DNA of 64,000 nt from Rhizomys pruinosus (Eukaryota > Chordata > Mammalia > Rodentia > Spalacidae), in the NCBI GenBank assembly GCA_009823505.1, contig VZQC01005745.1, positions 1,301,053 through 1,365,052 on the forward strand, in the 5' to 3' direction. The notes beneath the pieces are model-generated. The model saw only the letters and a program-made list of their open reading frames with translations, made no database searches and had not been told where the DNA came from. Below are positions 19,912 through 33,141 of the stretch, one piece after another (the first letter of the stretch is position 1; every line of letters begins with the position of its first letter). Position numbers and translations under genes: made by a program.

Positions 19912-22900
19912 GCCCCCCCATGATCTCTTTACTCCTTTGGGCATTTAGTGACTCTGCCTGTATTCCTCAAACACGTTGTATACCCACTTCAGAAGCATCT
20001 GCCACTTCAGGTCATTACCATCTGTTCACCTGACTTTCTTGGCTACTCAACTATGATTTCCCAGAGGGCAGGAAATGGCTCTGAGTCACCTCAACAGCAT
20101 CAGCACCAAGCAGGTGTCTGGTGCAGATTTGGAACATGGTAAATGTGCAGAGAAAAGAAGGAAAGAAAAAAAAAAAGTGAATGTGGTCCTGGGAGACATG
20201 TGCTAGCATGAGGAGGGCCAGAGGGTGTGGGACCTGTAAGAGCCTGAGGGTCCCTGTCTGAGGTCCCGGTGCCCGTAGACACGCCCAGAAGAAGGCACAT
20301 CAGCTGGCTTACCAGGGCTTCACCTTTCCTGTGATATCTCTCAGAGGCAGGGAAATGGGAGGTGGGACCATCCTGCCATCTCCAATGTTATCCTCACGCC
20401 TTGTTCTTGGAAGGGCTCAGATGGGACAGGACAACCTCCAGAGGCCAGAGGGGTGCACCTGGGAGAGCTCTTTCCTAGAGAGGCACTCATAGGGCTACCT
20501 CTCCCCTCCCTCTCTAAGGCCTATTGTGATATCTAGCTGTGCCCACTGACATCCAGGGGAACCCTATACCTTTTGGTCCCAACCATTTCCCTAGATCTCC
20601 AGAATGCCCCCTTTTATCAGTTCTTACCAGAGAGGGAGTAGTGCTGGGTCCTGTCCGGCAGAGCGAGAATGACGGTCCCTTACCAGCACAGGTGCTTTAT
20701 GCCTTGGTGGAGGTCGGGGTGTAGGCTGCCACAGACTCCGCCTGCCTCAGTGACCCCACCCTCCTCCTCCTCCACTTCCGGGAGAACAGCATCAACCTGT
20801 TCCAGGCCTCCCAGGAGATGATGGGGTGGGCGGGGAGCTGCCAGACAGGTGCCAGTGTAGGTGGGGATAGCAGGGCTGACAGAGGTGGCAGCCAAAAGTT
20901 GGCTTGCGGACTACTTTGGGGGTGCAGAGAGGCAAAGGGTGTTGGGCTGCATGTGCATGTGTGTACCCACACACCTGTGTGTGTGTGTGTGAGTGATAAG
21001 GGAAGACTTCTCTGCTCTGATGTCATCAAAGTCTATCAGGAAGCATCTGAGATGCTCCTGAGGCCCTGCGGGCATGATAAGGGATAAGAAATCCCACGTG
21101 TCCAGAGACTCGACGGAGAGCAGAGCAGCTGACAAGCTGTCCTTTATCTTTCTGGGCATCAACCTGCTGCCGTTCCTTACTTCATTCCGTTTGTTTTAGC
21201 TACACACAGATATCTGAGTAGGCAGAGATAGAGCTAGGTCAACTTGTTTTTGGTTTTTTCCTTCCTCCTCCTCTCCTCCTCTCTCCTCTCATCTTCTCCT
21301 CCTCTTCCCTTCTCCGCCTCTGTCCCCCTCCCTCTTCCTCCTTCTCCTTTTTCTTCTCCTCCCCTCCTCCCCTTCTTCTTCCTCCTCTTTCCTTCCTCCC
21401 CCTCCTCCTCTCCCTCCTTCCTCCTCTTCCTCTTCCTCCTTTTTTTTTGGTCTTTTTGAGACAGGGTCTCCCTGTAGCCCCAGCTGACTGGAACTCACTC
21501 TGTAAACCAGGTGGCCTTGAACTCACAGTGATCCACCTGCCTCTGCCTCCAAGTGCTAGGATTAAAGGCGTGTGCCACCATGCCTGGCTCTTCCTCCTTC
21601 CTTTTGACAGGGTCTTGATGTCCTGGAACTTGCTAGGTAGACCAGGCTAGCCTTGACTCACCAAGGATCCACCTGCCTCTGCCTTCTGAGTACTGGGATT
21701 AAAGGCATGTTCCACCACCCCCTCTTTTCTCCTTTTTGAGGAATACTGAACAGGTACACACCTATATAAAGAGGCAGATCATAGCCTTAGGTCGTGGAAA
21801 AGCCGTAGAGTGTGGGCTCTGAGGTGTCTTCCTGTGGGTCCCTCAGGCTCTTACCATCCATCTTTGCTTAGAAAGAATTTTAAAAAAGAAAGAATTTAAA
21901 ATGGATTTTACAACACGGGGAGTCTCTAAGATGGGAAACGAAGGGATTTTATAGTAAGGCCATGTTGAGGAGGACACACTAGCTATGAATGTGTGTATGT
22001 GAAACCTGAACACACTTAAGCCTTTACACACTCACTTGGAGACTCTCCTCAGCGTGTGGGAAGGCAGTGCAGTCTGGGAGTTTCCTGGGAGGGCTGGTGA
22101 AGACTGAGAGTAGAAAGCCTCATGCTCAGGCGAACCCCGGAACACCTTCAGCGCTCCACTTCAGTCCCCAAAGCCTCAATCAAGGCAGACACTGCTGCCA
22201 AGTTGGTCTTCCCTACGTCACAAAACAAAGCATTCCGTGAACCCTCATCTTTCGGCTTGCCTCCTTCTCCTTATGCCTTTCTGGTATAACTATCAACCAC
22301 TTGACAGCGCTGACCACTGCTTGTGTTCAGATGCCCCTCCTTTAGAGAGGCAGAGACGGGAGCTTGTGTGTGTGGGATGGCTGCCACTGGTTCTGGTTAT
22401 GTGTGCACATATGGACAGAAATACAGTGTGTGTTACATAAACTTGTTTTCCTTTTTTTCCTAGATTGCACCTCTTCTCCTCTTTGAAGCACCTGTCTCTC
22501 TATAGTCTACTTGCGGGCTTTGCAGACTCTTATCCCTTCATCAGACCAGGGAAGGTGGCCCACCTCTACTACCATTACCTTGGCCAGACATTTGGGAGTT
22601 TCTTCCTAGAGTCTACCCTCCTCTACTGGCTGAAGGCCAAGGTTTCTTGTCTAGTGCATCTTTCAAAGGTCTGGGAAGCAGCAGATTAGTAAAGTCACAC
22701 CTGTATCTGTTCATCCTGAGGGCCTGAGAAGCCCACCCAGCCGGCTCTCTCTTCTCTGAGCCCCCTGTCTCGCACCTTTCATTTCTCTCTTAATGCTGGT
22801 CTGCAAGCCCGTTCCCATCCTTCTCGTCCCACTCCACCTTGTCCTCACCTTATTGCATCATTCCCTCAAACTGGGCAGTGGTGGTCTAAGCACTGCTTAG

Positions 22901-23925
22901 CGAGCTCAAGACAGGGAAGAGGTTGTAAATGAAAATATGTTCAGGCTGCTCCCCTCCTCACATCCAAGATACACTGTCTCTTTATACTCTCAATCCTCAA
23001 AAGGCTGGTATTATTATTATTATTATTTTTTGGTCTTTTTGAGACAGACTCTCTGTAGCCCCAGCTGGCCTGGAACTCACTCTGTAGACCAGGCTGGCCT
23101 TGAACTCACAGAGATCTGCCTGCCTCTGCCTCCCAAGTGCTAATATTAAAGACGTGTGCCACCACGCCTTGCCTACCGGCTGGTTAAATTTTTTTTTTTT
23201 TTGTCTTTTTGAGACAGGGTCTCCTGTAGCTCCAGCTGTCCTGGAACTCACTCTGTAGACCAGGCTGGCCTTGAACTCACAAAGATCCGCCTGCCTCTGC
23301 CTCCCAAGTGCTAGGATTAAAAGCGTGCGCACCACCCCGGCTAATTTTTTTTTCTTTTTGAGACAGGGTCTCCCTGTAGCCCCAGCTGTCCTGGAACTCC
23401 CTCTGTAGACCAGGCTGGCCTTGAATTCACAAAGATCTGCCTGCCTCTGCCTCCTGAGTGCTAGGGTTAAAGGCATGAACCATCATGCCTGGCTCTTTTT
23501 TTTTTTTTTAGGGCTGGTTAATTTTTTAAAAATTATATTGATTATTAGTGCATATGTGCACATTTGGGGAGGTTAGAGAACAACTGGTGGAGTTGGTTCT
23601 CTCCTTCCACTTTTCTTTTTTTTTTTCTTCTCTTTTTTTTTTTTTTGAGACAGGGTCTCATTATGTAGACCAGGCTGGCTTTGAACTCACAGAGATCCAT
23701 CTGCCTCTTCTTCCTGAGTGCATGCACCACCTTCTCCTACTTTTATGTGAATTCCGAGGATCGAACTCAGGTCATTAGGCTTGCACAGCAACTCTAAATC
23801 ATCTTGCTGGCCTTAAGAGAGCTGGCTTATTATGTTCAGGGGAATGTAGGAAGGAATATGAATTGCACTGGAAGGGAGGTGAATTTGGCTAATCTGTAAG
23901 AATTGGAGCTTTCCAGTGATGTGTG

Positions 23926-23967
<42 letters not shown>

Positions 23968-26900
23968 TGTCTCGCTATGTGAGCCCAGGCTGGCCTTGAA
24001 CAAGTGACCGTCTTGCATCGTTCCTGAGTCCGGGCTTACAACTAAGTATTCCAGGGGCTGGAGAGATGGCCTAGCGGTTAGGAGCGCCGACCGCTCTTGC
24101 AGAGGACCCGGGTTCACTCCCAGCGCCCACATGGCGGCCGAAACCGTCTGAAACTCCAATTCCAGGAGAACTCCAGTTCCAGGGGGTCCGACACCCTCTT
24201 CTGACCTCCGCGGCATTGCACGACATGGTGCACAAACTTGCATGCAGACAGTGCATTCATACACATACAGAAAATAAATAAAAATTGAAAAAAAAAAAAA
24301 ACCAACTAAGTATTCCACACTCCAACTGTAAGAATTGTTGAGGTCACTCAACCAATATAAGCACATTACGGGTCTCCCTGAGTCAAGCAAGACTCCACCA
24401 TCAGCATCAGCTACACCTCACCTGCCTGGAAATTACTGTACAGCAGAGCAGCCATATGCCTGTATATCCCAAACCTAATTGGCTATTGGCTCTCTCCTTG
24501 GAGGAATAACCCATGGCTGATGCCACAAGCTTACATCTTTACGTTATGGAGATGTTTAAGCCACAGTAAGACCCTGTCATATTTAACAGGAAAAAATGTA
24601 ATTCATGGCTTAACATATCATCCAACATATGTGTCTATACCAAAGTAACCAACCATAACTATTGTGCTGTTTAAATAACTATATATCAATTGCTTGTGTT
24701 CATGTAGGATCGAAGGTTATTCCTGGACAAACTGTCAGCCCATGAAAGGAAACAGCCAGAATTGACCAGAGTCCAAGACAACAGCTCCAGAGGAGAGTGG
24801 AATGTTTTGCTTCTCATCCACCTGTGCCCCTTCCTAAGCCTAGGGAACAATCTTCGGAAAGAGGGGTGTGGTAGAATGTAAGGGCTGCGATTGGGGTGAA
24901 TGGTGAACTACAGCAATTTAGTCTGGACACTCATTTGATCAACTTGATTGAACATACAACCCCTCACCCCCCGCTGGAGGTGGCTGGTGGGGGTTTGGGA
25001 CAACAGCCTGCAAATTGGTTTCATATGAAGGATGCTTGTACTCATGGATCATCACTTATAGCTAAAAAATGAAAAAAAAACTGAGAGAAGATGCAGGACA
25101 GTTATGGGCAAATGCATGATCTGGGATGGGTGGGGGTAGGGGGGAAGGAAAGGGGAATATGCCTGATCTGAATTGGAAAATGATGTATGAAATGCACAAA
25201 GCACCAAAAAAAAAAGAATTGTTGAGGTCAGTAGAAATGATTTAACCCTGAATCAGGAAGCTGTTGGCTGCACAGTGCTGAGTAGATCCAGGCCTTGCTC
25301 TTCATCTCCCCCAAGTGGTCAATCGAGGTAAGCGATAGCAGAGACTCATTCCTGGCCTTGTGCTCTTCTGATTTCTCTGCGCCTGCTAGGAAAACGGACC
25401 TGAAAAGAAGGAAGTTCCCCAGCCCTCCTGTTCTTTGAGAACAGTACTGACTCTTTGACTCACAGAGTACTCTGCACATAGACACAGACATCTGGACAGG
25501 GGATTATTTCTTATTTGTTTTTTTTCTATTTTAAGTTTGTTCCTTAAAAAAAATAAATTAAAAAAAAAAACAAAACAACAGACGGAGAGTTTTGAAGGTG
25601 GAAGTCCCTGGCCCTGGTGAGAATGGGAGGAAGCTGGCATTCTGGAGTTCAGGAGGAGGTTCAGACATGCGCTTGTAGTGTACGGAGCCCACTCGTGTGA
25701 TGTGTGGTGGCTGGAGCATTTCAGGGAAGCGACCCCTCACACACGCATATTCTGTGTAAAGGAGGTAGAGCAGCTGGAGATGGAGACAGGCTGGAAAGAG
25801 GGACTGGGTGTAGGATGCAGGGCGGGGAGACTCCTCCCTGGGGGCCTTGTTTTATGTCTCACATTGGAGGCTGGAAGTTCTGGGGTACACATTCTTATTC
25901 TCCCATCCCTTCTCAGTACCCCCTCTCCTCTCCCCTATCTCCTTCCTTCCCCTCTTTTCCTCTTCCTTCTTCTTCTCCCCCCCTCTCCTCCTTCTTCTTT
26001 ACCCCCTCATCTCTCCAATATGTAGCTCAGGCGGTCTCAAACCCCTCTGACTCTCCTGCCTCAGCCTCCTGAGTGCGCCTTTAACTCACAAGATCCGCCT
26101 GCCTCTGCCTCCCAAGTGCTAGGATTAAAGGGTGCGCCACCATGCCCGGCTCCAGATTCTTGCTGAAGAGACTGGGTTGGGAGGCAAAGCTTCCCCAGGC
26201 CTGTCCCCAAGCTCACTCTGCTTTCCCTGACCATGCTCATACCAGGACAAAACATGTGGAGAGTGGGCTTTGTTAGCCAGCACTAAAGAATGGAGAGGAA
26301 AGCTCACAGAGCACAGGGCTGGGACAAGGATTTGGTTTTGGGTGTAGAGAAGCCTGTATGCTTGTATGTTTTATTTTGTTTGAGACAGACAAGGGCTCAT
26401 GTAGCTTCAGCTGGCCTTCAAACTGTCTGTTGTAGCTAAGGCTGGCCTTGAACTCCTGATGCTGCCTTAGCTTCCTGTGTGCTGGGATCACAGGCATTTA
26501 CCACCATGACCTACTGTACATTTATATGTGAAGGCCAGAAAAATCACACCAGGCCTCAGGTTACCAACACCTTATTCCAAACAGCCTGAGCAGCTGGACA
26601 TGTTTCCCCTTTGAGAAATTCTGGTTCAGAGTGGCTTCTATCTGCATAGGAGAGGGGAAAAAAAAATCACAAGCTGCTTTGTACTTAGGAAGCCATCAAC
26701 CACAGGAAAATTGAAATTTCAGCTTCATTTCCATCCCTCACAGCTCTCTCCAGCCTGTTAGTGCCAGTGATGAGTAGAAATGGACAAGGAGTTAGAATTC
26801 AGAGACCTAAGTTCCACACAGAACTCTATGAGGAGCCTGCAGCGTGGCCCCAAAGTCCCCCATGCTCCGTAACAGTCTCCATCTGTTACAAAAGAAGCTT

Positions 26901-28619
26901 CTTTGGGGCTGGAGAGTGGTTCAGTGGTTAACAGCGCCGACTGCTCTTGCAGAGGACCTGGGTTCTATTCCCAGTGCCCACATGGCAGCTAAGAACCACC
27001 TTTAAGCTGGGTATGGTGGTGCATGCTCTAATCCTAGGACTCGGGAGGCAGAGGCAGGTGGGTCCTCTGTGAGTTAAAGGCCAGCCTGGTCTATAGAGTG
27101 ATTCCAGGAATGAGAGACCTGTCTCAAAAAAAAAGAAGAAAGAAGAATGCTTCTTCAATGGGTGATGAGAGAGGTCTTATAGAGAGCCATGTTCATGACC
27201 CAGATATACAAGACCTGCTTCTACAGTCCTTTTTTTTTTTTTGGTCTTTTCGAGACAGGGTCTCCCTGTAGTCCCAGCTGTCCTGGAACTCACTCTGTAG
27301 ACCAGGCTGGCCTTGAACTCACAGAGATCTGCCTGCCTCAAGGCATGCACCTGGGCTGCAGAGATGGCCTAGCGGTTAAGAGCGCCAACTGCTCTTGCAG
27401 AGGACCCGGGGCTTGATCCCCAGCACCCACATGGCGGCTGAGAACTGTCTGTAACTCCAATTCCAGGAGAGCTCAGTTCCAGGGGAAATCCGACACCCTC
27501 TTCTGACCTCAGCAGCACTGCACAACACAGGTGGCACAGACCTACATGCAGACAGTACATTCATACACATAAAAAAAAAAAAGGCATGTGCCACCACACG
27601 TGGCTTCTACAGTCCTTTTTAAAAAATTATTTGGAGGGGTGAGAGATGGCCTAGCGGTTAAGAGCGCCGACCGCTCTTGCAGAGGACCTGGGTTCGATCC
27701 CCAGCACCCACATGGCGGCTGAGAACCGTCTGAAGATCAATTCCAGGAGAACTCCAGTTCCAGGGGAATCCGAGCCTCTTCTGACCTCCGTGGCGTTGCC
27801 CGACACGGGTGCAGACTTGCATGCAAACAGTACATTCATACACATACAAAAAAATAATAAAATTAAAAAAAATTATTGGAGCCGGGTGTGGTGGCACATG
27901 CCTTTAATCCCCGCACTCGGGAGGTAGAGGGGTGGATCTCTGTGAGTTCAAGGCCAGCCCGGTCTACAGAGCGAGCTCCAGGACAGCTGGTACTAAAAGG
28001 GAGAAAAAAACAAAATAAAAGGGAAAAAAACTAAAAATTATTGGAGCTGGAGAGATGGCTTAGTGTGTTAAGAGCATTGGCTCTTGCAGAGACCTGGGTT
28101 TGATTCCCAGCACCCACAGGTGGCTGACAATGGTAGTTCCAGGGATCTGGTGTTCTCTTCTGGCCTTCATGGACTGGCATTACATGCATGCAAAACACTC
28201 ATACGCATGAAATCAATAAAAAGTTTTATTTTGCAGCAGGAACTTCTAAAAAATATTTTTGTTAGTCAGGAGGCAGAGGCAGGGGAATCTTTGTGAATTC
28301 AAGGCCAGCCTGGTCTACAGAGTGAGTTCCAGACAGCTGGGGCTACAGGGAGACCCTGTCTCAAAAAGACCAAAATAAATAAAGAAAAAATTAAAAAATA
28401 TTTTTGTTATTTTTACTTTTGTGTTTGAAATGTATATCTACATGTATGTAAGTGCACCTATGTTGTGCAATGCCTGAGGATGTCAGAAATGGTGTTGGAT
28501 CCGGTGGAACTGGAATTACAGTGGTTGTTAGCTGCCATGTGGGTGCTGGGAATCAAGCCGGGAACCTCTGCAAGAACAGCCAGGGCTCTTAACTGCTGAG
28601 CCATTTCTCCAGCCCCTGT

Positions 28620-29830
28620 GGCAGGAACTTTTAAAAACAGACTGTCTTTTATTTATCCTTTGGCAATTTCATATGTGTAAACAATGTATCAAATCCACCT
28701 CCAGCTTCCCCATCCCACTCCCCCAGGAATTTCCAACATGTCTCTCCCCCACTTCATGTCTTCTCCTTTTTCCCCCTGTAATCCACTGAATCCAATTAGT
28801 GTTGCCTGTTGGAATGCTGCGACTGTCTTGTCTGCTCACGCTTGTATAGGTCTCATCCAGCGAACCATAGCTGCATTGAACTCCTGAGTACAGTGGCCAC
28901 ACGTCCAGAAGCCAGCGTTTCACAGCATTCCTCCCCATCCTCCACTCTTACGTGCTTCTGCCTCCTCTTCCATGAGCCTTGAGACGAGGTATTATTACAG
29001 TTGTCCCATTTAGGGGTTAGCACTCAGTAGTCACTTGTTCTCAGCACTTGGGCCAATTGTGAGTCTTTGTAGTAACTGCTTACACTGCCGAGAAAAGCTT
29101 CTCTAGCAAGGTGGGGACAAGACTAAATTATATATATTTAGATATATATATATATATATATATATGTGAGTTTGATAACATGTCCATTTAGCAGAGAACA
29201 CTAGTAGGATCCCTAATAGGGCCTATGAGTTTTTATCAGGTTTGTAATACCAGATATGAATTCCCTCCCATGGGTCAAGCCTCAAATCCAGTACAAAAGT
29301 AGTTGGTTACCTCTATAACCTTTGTGCCACTGTTGCACCTGTGGGCACATTTTCCTGGAAGGTTGGTGTTATAGCATGCAGGGCTCATTGATGGGTAATG
29401 CTACTGATGGCCCGCATAGCACTTTCAGCCTATGAAATCTATCCAGCAGCAAGGAAATTTTTAGGTCACTTCCAGCTTGTTTTCTCTATGTCTTGCAACC
29501 AAAGTGTATTGTGTCTTCAGCAATAGGATCTTACCATCTAGCTCTGGTGGCCAACCTCGAATAATAGAAACAGCAGAGATGGAGTCTTATGTAGCCCACA
29601 CTGGCCTTGAATGTCTCCTGATCCTCCTACCTTGGCCTCCAAGTGGTAGAATTACTGGTATACCAGTAAACCTGACTTAACTCTTAAATTTTGCGGCATC
29701 CACCTCTGCATCTGCCACACCCACTCCAGTAATGCCTGTGTAAACAATATGAGAAATCATATCCAATACAGGCAGGGGAGCAGTGTCCTAAGGGGCTACG
29801 ACCCCCTGGAGGTCCCTGGCAGAATGCCCG
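28620..29830. repeat. L1 3' fragment, continuous copy
   Basis: It repeats 14735-15246 and then continues through an AT run (29127-29165) into further L1-3'-like sequence (gatatgaattccctcccatg, gtgggcacattttcctggaa, tcagcaataggatcttacca). The exact right end is uncertain. A B1-like scrap lies at 29566-29665. Confidence 0.65.
29566..29668 (-). repeat. Old B1-like SINE
   Basis: Diverged antisense order: gagatggagtcttatgtagc, cactggccttgaatgtctcc, aagtggtagaattactggta. Confidence 0.5.
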
Positions 29831-30269
29831 GCTAAGATAACTCCCGAGATTTGAGATGCTTTCCTAGGATCTTCGTTTTTCTGGTGTTGGACTTAACATA
29901 ACACTGAGTACAAAAAGATCTTTTCTTAAAGCCAGCTTATAGATACAAAATAAACTTTTATGTGTCAAGAACTGGCAATTAAAATGCCTCTCTTGGGCAC
30001 AGGGCTTTTTCCTGGCAGCAAGAATTTTCTGCAGATCCAAAGTAGAAAACAGACCTTTCTCCTTGACAAACAATGTAATGCAAGCTGTTGATATATATGG
30101 CAAGGTTAAAAATTGCTTCAGATCAAGGGGGCAGAATAATTGCATGACAGTAATGTTCTTGCCTCTACATGAATGTCCTTAAAGAAAACAGATTCCAGTG
30201 GTAAAAATGTATGATGAAAAGACATCTCTTCATTAAGGTTAAAACAAAAATTCCCCTAAACCTAAAAAA

Positions 30270-31073
30270 AAAGAATTCCTTTTCCTCTGGTCCTAGACAA
30301 AGAGGTAGTAAGACATTCCTTTTGTTAAAGCCTGGATTCTAACACTCCCAGTAAAGCAAGGCAGAGGCTAGTCTCCTTACACCAGCCACTTATCTGAAAA
30401 AAACAAAGCTGTTAGCTGGAGCAAACAGTGGGACAGCTCTTAGTTTCAGTAAAAATTTAAACCTTAGATTAGCAGTCAGAGTTAGAAAACTAATAGCTAA
30501 CTTAGGACATTATAGGAATAAGGTTTTTACTTCAATAGAAACTTAAAAGCAACTATTAACTTTAGGATGTATTTACTCTAGCCTCAGAATGGAGGACATA
30601 GACCAATATCTGCTGTTAAAGCTAAAGAACTTTGTAGTTACTACTCTGTGAGCTATGACTTTTCAATTATGACTTGTCTTCTTAGATGTTATTTCCTCAG
30701 TAAAGGTTGTCTTAAGATTTCTACATTTTACTTCAAAGAAAGTTTATTTCCTAACCAAACTTTGTGATGTTTTAGTTTCCTGCTCTGAGTGCTCTGAGCT
30801 TTTCAGTTAATGTGTAAATCTTGACTTTTTTACCTACCTATGTAATTGTAAAGCTTTGCCAAATCCTTTGTTCTGCCTTCTCCCAAAAACCACTATATAT
30901 TCACTGCCCCTGTTCAATAAAGTTGCTGTAGATCTGGGAAACTTCTCTTAGTTTTTCATTTCTGCATGCCGTTCAAACTTCCCTGTGTTTTTTCCTGCCA
31001 AGAGGACTCTGCAGAAATCCACGACCCCCCGAGGAGAGCTAGCCGGTAGCAGGCAGCCGGGAACGGTCGGCAA
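30270..31073 (+). mobile_element. Probable solo LTR of an endogenous retrovirus
   Basis: Near its right end it has a TATA-like ctatatattc (30893), an AATAAA signal (30916-30921, ttcaataaag) and a U5-like stretch ending cggcaaca at about 31073. This order is typical of an LTR. No internal retroviral genes or second LTR are seen next to it. The left end is a guess and the family was not identified. Confidence 0.45.
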
Positions 31074-31094
31074 CAAAATTTGTTTTGGTATTTT

Positions 31095-31319
31095 TAAAAT
31101 TAATTTTATTTATTTCCGTATGTGTATGAATGTACTGTCTGCATGCAAGTTTGTGCACCCATGTCGTGCAATGCCGAGGAGGTCAGAAGAGGGTATCAGA
31201 TTCCCCTGGAATTGGAGTTTCAGATGGTTCTCAGCCGCCATGTGGGTGCTGGGGATCGAACCCGGGGCCTCTGTAAGAGTGGTCGGCGCGCTTAACTGCT
31301 AGGCCATCTCTCCAGCCCC
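31095..31319 (-). repeat. B3-type SINE
   Basis: Antisense, from ttttatttatttccgtatg to ggccatctctccagcccc. Confidence 0.94.
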
Positions 31320-31324
31320 TTTTT

Positions 31325-31545
31325 TTGGTATTTTTGAGACAGCCTCCTGAGTACTAGGATTAGAGGCATGCACCACCACACCCAGCTTAAAGGTAGTTCT
31401 TAGCTGCCATGTGGGCACTGGGAATAGAAACAGCTGTCCTGGAATTTGCTCTGTAGACCAGACTGGCCTTGAACTCACAAAGATCTGCCTGCCTCTGCCT
31501 CCTGAGTGCTAGGATTAAAGGTGTGTGCCACCACACCTGGCAACT
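31325..31545 (-). repeat. Two B1 SINE pieces
   Basis: A short B1 scrap (31325-31386) and a longer antisense B1 (about 31432-31545). Confidence 0.8.
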
Positions 31546-31552
31546 CTTAAAT

Positions 31553-31672
31553 TTTTTTTTGAAACAGGGTATGGCTGTATAGCCCAGTCTGGCCTCCAAT
31601 TCTTGGCGATCTCCTGGCCTCAGCCTTCTCTGAGTGCTATGATTATAGATATGTGCACCATGCCCAGCTTTT
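31553..31672 (-). repeat. Older B1-like SINE
   Basis: tgaaacagggtatggctgta to atgtgcaccatgcccagc, with many changes. Confidence 0.7.
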
Positions 31673-31696
31673 ATCATTTTATTTTATTTATTTATG

Positions 31697-31965
31697 GTCT
31701 TTTTTTTTTTTAGACAAGGTCTCACTATGTAGACTGATCCTGAACTCACAGAGATCTGTCTGCTTCTGCCTCCCAAGTGCTAGGATTAAAGGCATCATTT
31801 TTATTTTGGTTTTTTATTTTTGGTGTTTTTGAGACAGGGTCTCCCTGTAGCCCCGGCTGTCCTGGAACTCACTCTGTAGACCAGGCTGGCCTTGAACTCA
31901 CAAAGATCTGCTTGCCTCTGCCTCCCAAGTGCTTGGATTAAAGACGTGCGCCACCACGCCCAGCT
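31697..31965 (-). repeat. Two B1 SINEs
   Basis: A shortened B1 at 31697-31795 and a full antisense B1 at about 31815-31965 ending caccacgcccagc. Confidence 0.9.
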
Positions 31966-32205
31966 TGCATTTTCTTTAAAGAGAAATTTAACAGAATTAC
32001 TTTATTGTCATGAAATCATACACACAAACACTTAAGCTAGCATAGCTAGATTAAGGTAGCCACTCAAGCCAACACTTGCCCAGTCCAAACTCTATGTAGT
32101 GAACTTCTCAGTGAATGTCTATACAGCATGAGTAGCCATTCAGAAGCCACAGTTTTGCTCGGGTTCTAGACCCTCACCATCACTTACATTGCTATGTACT
32201 TATCC

Positions 32206-32249
<44 letters not shown>
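32206..32249. repeat. (CA)n microsatellite
   Basis: An uninterrupted CA run. Confidence 0.97.
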
Positions 32250-32252
<3 letters not shown>

Positions 32253-32559
32253 CTACGACTGAGGTGAAACCAGAAAAACAACTGGCTTTCCAGTCTTCTT
32301 CAGGAGACTATGCACCTTTGTTCTGTTCCATCCTCCTTGTCACCTGTATCACTCTTTCTTGGTCATCTTCCTCAATGTTATACCCACACTTGCTTAAGCC
32401 TAGACCTGTTTACCTATATACATGTATATATTGTAAACTATGATCTTTATATTAGGGAAAAGATACAGTTCTCTTCTGAGTTTAGGTGACCTCACTTAGT
32501 ATGCTTTCCAGTTTCACCCATCTTCCTGCAAATTTAAGGATTTCATTTTTCTTTTTTTT

Positions 32560-33098
32560 TTGTATTTTCAAGACAGGTCTCCCTTTAAGTCCCAGCTGTC
32601 CCGGAGCTCACTCTATAGATCAGGGTGGCCTTGAACTCACAGAGATTCGCCTGTCTCTGCCTATTGAGTGCTAGATTAAAGGCATGCACCACCACGGTGG
32701 GCTTTTTTTTTTTGTCTTTTTGAGACAGGGTCTCCCTGTAACCCCAGCTGTCCTGGAACTCACTCTGTAGATCAGGCTGGCCTTGAAATCACAAAGATGT
32801 GCCTGCCTCTGCCTACCAAGTGCTAGGATCAAAGGCGTAGACCAGGCTGGCCTTAAACTCACAGAGATCTGCCTGCCTTTGCCTCCTAAGTGCTAGGATT
32901 AAAGGCATGCACCACCATGCCTGGCTTTTTTTTTTTTTTTTTTTTTTTTTGGTCTTTTTTGAGAGACAGGGTCTACTGTAACCCCCAGGTGTCCTGGAAC
33001 TCACTCTGTAGACCAGGCTGGCCTTGAAATCACAAAGATGTGCCTGCCTCTGCCTCCCAAGTGCTGGGCTCAAAGGCGTGCACCACCATGCCCTGCTT
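32560..33098 (-). repeat. Array of four B1 SINEs, same strand
   Basis: Antisense B1 units at about 32562-32703, 32706-32836, 32837-32927 (right arm only) and 32930-33098. The right-arm piece follows its neighbour with no spacer, suggesting recombination between B1s. Confidence 0.9.
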
Positions 33099-33099
33099 G

Positions 33100-33139
33100 A
33101 CTTCTCAATTCTTAACTGCAGAGCCATCTCTCCAGCCCC
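33100..33139 (-). repeat. B3-type SINE head fragment
   Basis: Only the last 40 bases of an antisense B3, ending gccatctctccagcccc. Confidence 0.75.
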
Positions 33140-33141
33140 AT

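Larger units (their letters stand above)
15271..29130 (+). repeat. Direct duplicate of 1281-15246 (14 kb), likely artefact
   Basis: Collinear over the whole length. The offset is 13990 at the start, 14024 near 16545, 13940 through the Gsdma exons and about 13886 near the L1. Unique stretches such as 5000-5920 against 18940-19860 look base-identical. Repeats differ by many one- or two-base indels, for example the B1/B3 pair at 15823-16206, the B1 pair at 17147-17443 and the retro-insert at 24346-25213. All SINEs of copy 1 have counterparts: B1 row 23032-23495, B3 24057-24303, nests 26906-28617, polypyrimidine tracts 17037-17146, 21256-21448 and 25915-26010. About 88 bases at 4340-4435 are missing near 18385. 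A real recent duplication cannot be excluded. Confidence 0.9.

Noticed and set aside
22997..23476. 159-residue minus-strand frame with three repeats of an ALGRQRQADLCEFKASLVYR-like unit
   Set aside because: A sense-strand translation of three B1 SINEs in a row, not a repeat protein.
15271..29130. Interpretation of copy 2 as a mouse-like Gsdma2/Gsdma3 paralogue
   Set aside because: No exon 4 or later exons and no coding divergence; indels are limited to repeats. Kept as an alternative in the findings, not as the call.
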